From Bacillota bacterium (GTDB lineage: Bacteria; Bacillota; Clostridia; Peptostreptococcales; Anaerovoracaceae), in NCBI GenBank assembly GCA_021443825.1, contig JABUTE010000197.1:1-5700 (forward strand): a DNA stretch of 5,700 nucleotides, in the 5' to 3' direction. The translations under genes and the position numbers were made by a program. Shown here piece by piece: positions 4,504 through 5,700 of this stretch. The notes beneath the pieces were generated by a model that saw nothing but the letters and a program-made list of their open reading frames with translations, did not search any database and was not told the DNA's origin. Position 1 is the stretch's first letter. Each line of letters opens with the position of its first letter.

Positions 4504-5700
4504 TTATTCGCGAAGCTGCAGCCAGAGGCTTCCGTCAGCATCGGAGGGCATGGCCCATGCGCCGCGAGGCGACAGGCTCATGGCGATCAGCTGAGCACCT
4601 TCGGGCGCGCAGTTTCGCTTGAACTGCTGGGTGAAGAACCGCCTGCAGAAGGTCTTGAGCCATTTTGCGATGGTGGCTCTGTCGTAGCTTCCTGCAAAGG
4701 CCGTTTCTGCCAGATCGAGGATATCGTCGGGATCCATTCCGTCGTTTACCAGATGGAAGAGGAAGAAATCGTGCAGCTCGTATGGGCCGACCTTATCTTC
4801 GGTCTTCTGGGCGATCTGCCCGTTTTCGTCGGTAGGCAGCAGCTCCGGTGATACGGGAGTATCCAGAACGTCCTCCAGTGCGGCAGCCAGCTTTAAGGCA
4901 TCCTTTTCGTTGGAGAAGGGGCTGGTTCCGCTGCGCAGCTGCTTGGCGGCAACGGCGATCACCTTCTTGACCAGGCCCTTGGTCAGGCTGGCATTGGTGT
5001 TGTACATGGCCATATGGTCACCGTTATAGGTGCACCAGCCTAACGCTTCCTCCGACATATCGCCGGTCCCCACCACCAGGCCGCCGTCCCGGTTGGCCAG
5101 ATCCATCAGGATCTGGGTGCGCTCTCTTGCCTGAGCGTTTTCGTAGGTCACGTTGTGATCGTTGATGTCGTGATCGATATCCTTAAAATGCTGGGCCACA
5201 GAGGCGGCGATGCTGATCTCGCGGATCTCGCAGCCCAGGGCCTCCATCATGCCGTAGGCGTTTCCCTTGGTGCGGCTGCTGGTTCCAAAGCCGGGCATGG
5301 TCACGGCCAGCACATCGGAAGAGGGCTTGCCCAGAAGCTCCATGGCTCTTGCGCTTGCCAGGATCGACAGGGTGGAGTCGGAGCCGCCGCTGACGCCGAT
5401 GATGGCCTTGCCGCTGTAAGAGCGCTGCAGCCGTTCAGCCAAAGCGACCGCCTGTGCCTGCAGGATCTCGGAGCAGAATTCCTCTGCATCCTCTTCCCCT
5501 GCCGGAATAAAGGGATCCCTTGCCGCATATTCATAGGGTTTTTTCAGGAGAACCGGCTGAGGTGCGTTCTGTCCGAAGGCTGCCGTGCAGCAGGCACCTT
5601 CCCGAAGCAGCATTCCCGAATCGCCGATAACATTTCCGTTTTCTGCCAGAAGGCAGCGCCCGTCATAGACATCGTCCATGGTGGATTCGCCGCAGCCGGC
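4504..5700 (-). CDS. nadE: Glutamine-dependent NAD+ synthetase, partial (N-terminus off window)
   Basis: This enzyme makes NAD+ from nicotinic acid adenine dinucleotide, ATP and glutamine-derived ammonia. The visible 398 codons run open to the window's right edge; the first in-frame ATG (5679) is internal, because the preceding codons read AGCGEST, the conserved end of the N-terminal nitrilase-like glutaminase domain. The synthetase domain follows, numbered from that Met: ATP-loop SGGSDST (97-103), MPGFGTSSRTKGNA (128-141), GTGDMSEEALGWCTYNGD (204-221), NASLTKGLVKKV (229-240), and the C-terminal YDRATIAKWLKTFCRRFF with KRNCAPEG. The full protein should be about 630-650 residues. In the ATP loop the residue before Asp is Ser, where Leu or Met is more usual. 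It faces the peptidase gene and shares its terminator; the promoter is outside. The missing glutaminase domain is a relative of the Nit2-type amidase at 1256-2086. The identification is very secure. Confidence 0.95.
   Translation of the reverse strand, partial: AGCGESTMDDVYDGRCLLAENGNVIGDSGMLLREGACCTAAFGQNAPQPVLLKKPYEYAARDPFIPAGEEDAEEFCSEILQAQAVALAERLQRSYSGKAIIGVSGGSDSTLSILASARAMELLGKPSSDVLAVTMPGFGTSSRTKGNAYGMMEALGCEIREISIAASVAQHFKDIDHDINDHNVTYENAQARERTQILMDLANRDGGLVVGTGDMSEEALGWCTYNGDHMAMYNTNASLTKGLVKKVIAVAAKQLRSGTSPFSNEKDALKLAAALEDVLDTPVSPELLPTDENGQIAQKTEDKVGPYELHDFFLFHLVNDGMDPDDILDLAETAFAGSYDRATIAKWLKTFCRRFFTQQFKRNCAPEGAQLIAMSLSPRGAWAMPSDADGSLWLQLRE

Noticed and set aside
3177..4541. 454-codon open frame on the minus strand opposite the M20 peptidase
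   Set aside because: It is antisense to a gene with complete catalytic motifs, has a low-complexity Gly/Asp/Val/Ala composition typical of a mirrored frame, and matches no family I know.

Overview
The window looks like chromosomal DNA of an anaerobic Firmicute, probably a Clostridia-class gut or rumen organism. This is inferred from strong AGGAGG-type ribosome binding sites, sigma-A type promoters, the tmRNA form and the protein relatives; no species can be named. Most of the window is moderately GC-rich, while roughly the first 500 bases are clearly AT-rich.

Left part (1-751): a partial minus-strand XRE-type helix-turn-helix regulator (1-279, continuing off the window) with its own promoter, followed by AT-rich non-coding DNA. 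A 93-bp direct repeat follows (503-595 and 679-771, two mismatches). The repeat unit holds the last 20 nt of the tmRNA gene plus its terminator and flank, so a second, orphan copy of the ssrA 3' end lies just downstream of the real one. The ssrA 3' end is a classic integration site, so this may be the scarred edge of a mobile element, with the XRE gene inside it.

Middle (752-1255): a complete minus-strand tmRNA gene (ssrA, 752-1111), then a divergent promoter region.

Right part (1256-5700): a two-gene plus-strand unit encodes a Nit2-type omega-amidase and an MtnA/eIF-2B-family sugar-phosphate isomerase homologue, joined by a TAATG stop/start overlap. A separately promoted M20-family metallopeptidase (PepT-like) follows. 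It converges, across a strong bidirectional terminator, on the C-terminal two thirds of a glutamine-dependent NAD+ synthetase (nadE, minus strand, 5' end beyond the window).

How they may work together: omega-amidase plus MtnA is the pairing expected in methionine salvage, where glutamine transamination makes alpha-ketoglutaramate for the amidase. No other salvage gene is visible, and the isomerase lacks the Arg of the usual RGAP motif, so its substrate is open. I see no CRISPR array, phage structural gene or clear new defence system. The most interesting items are the duplicated ssrA end and the variant isomerase/amidase pair.
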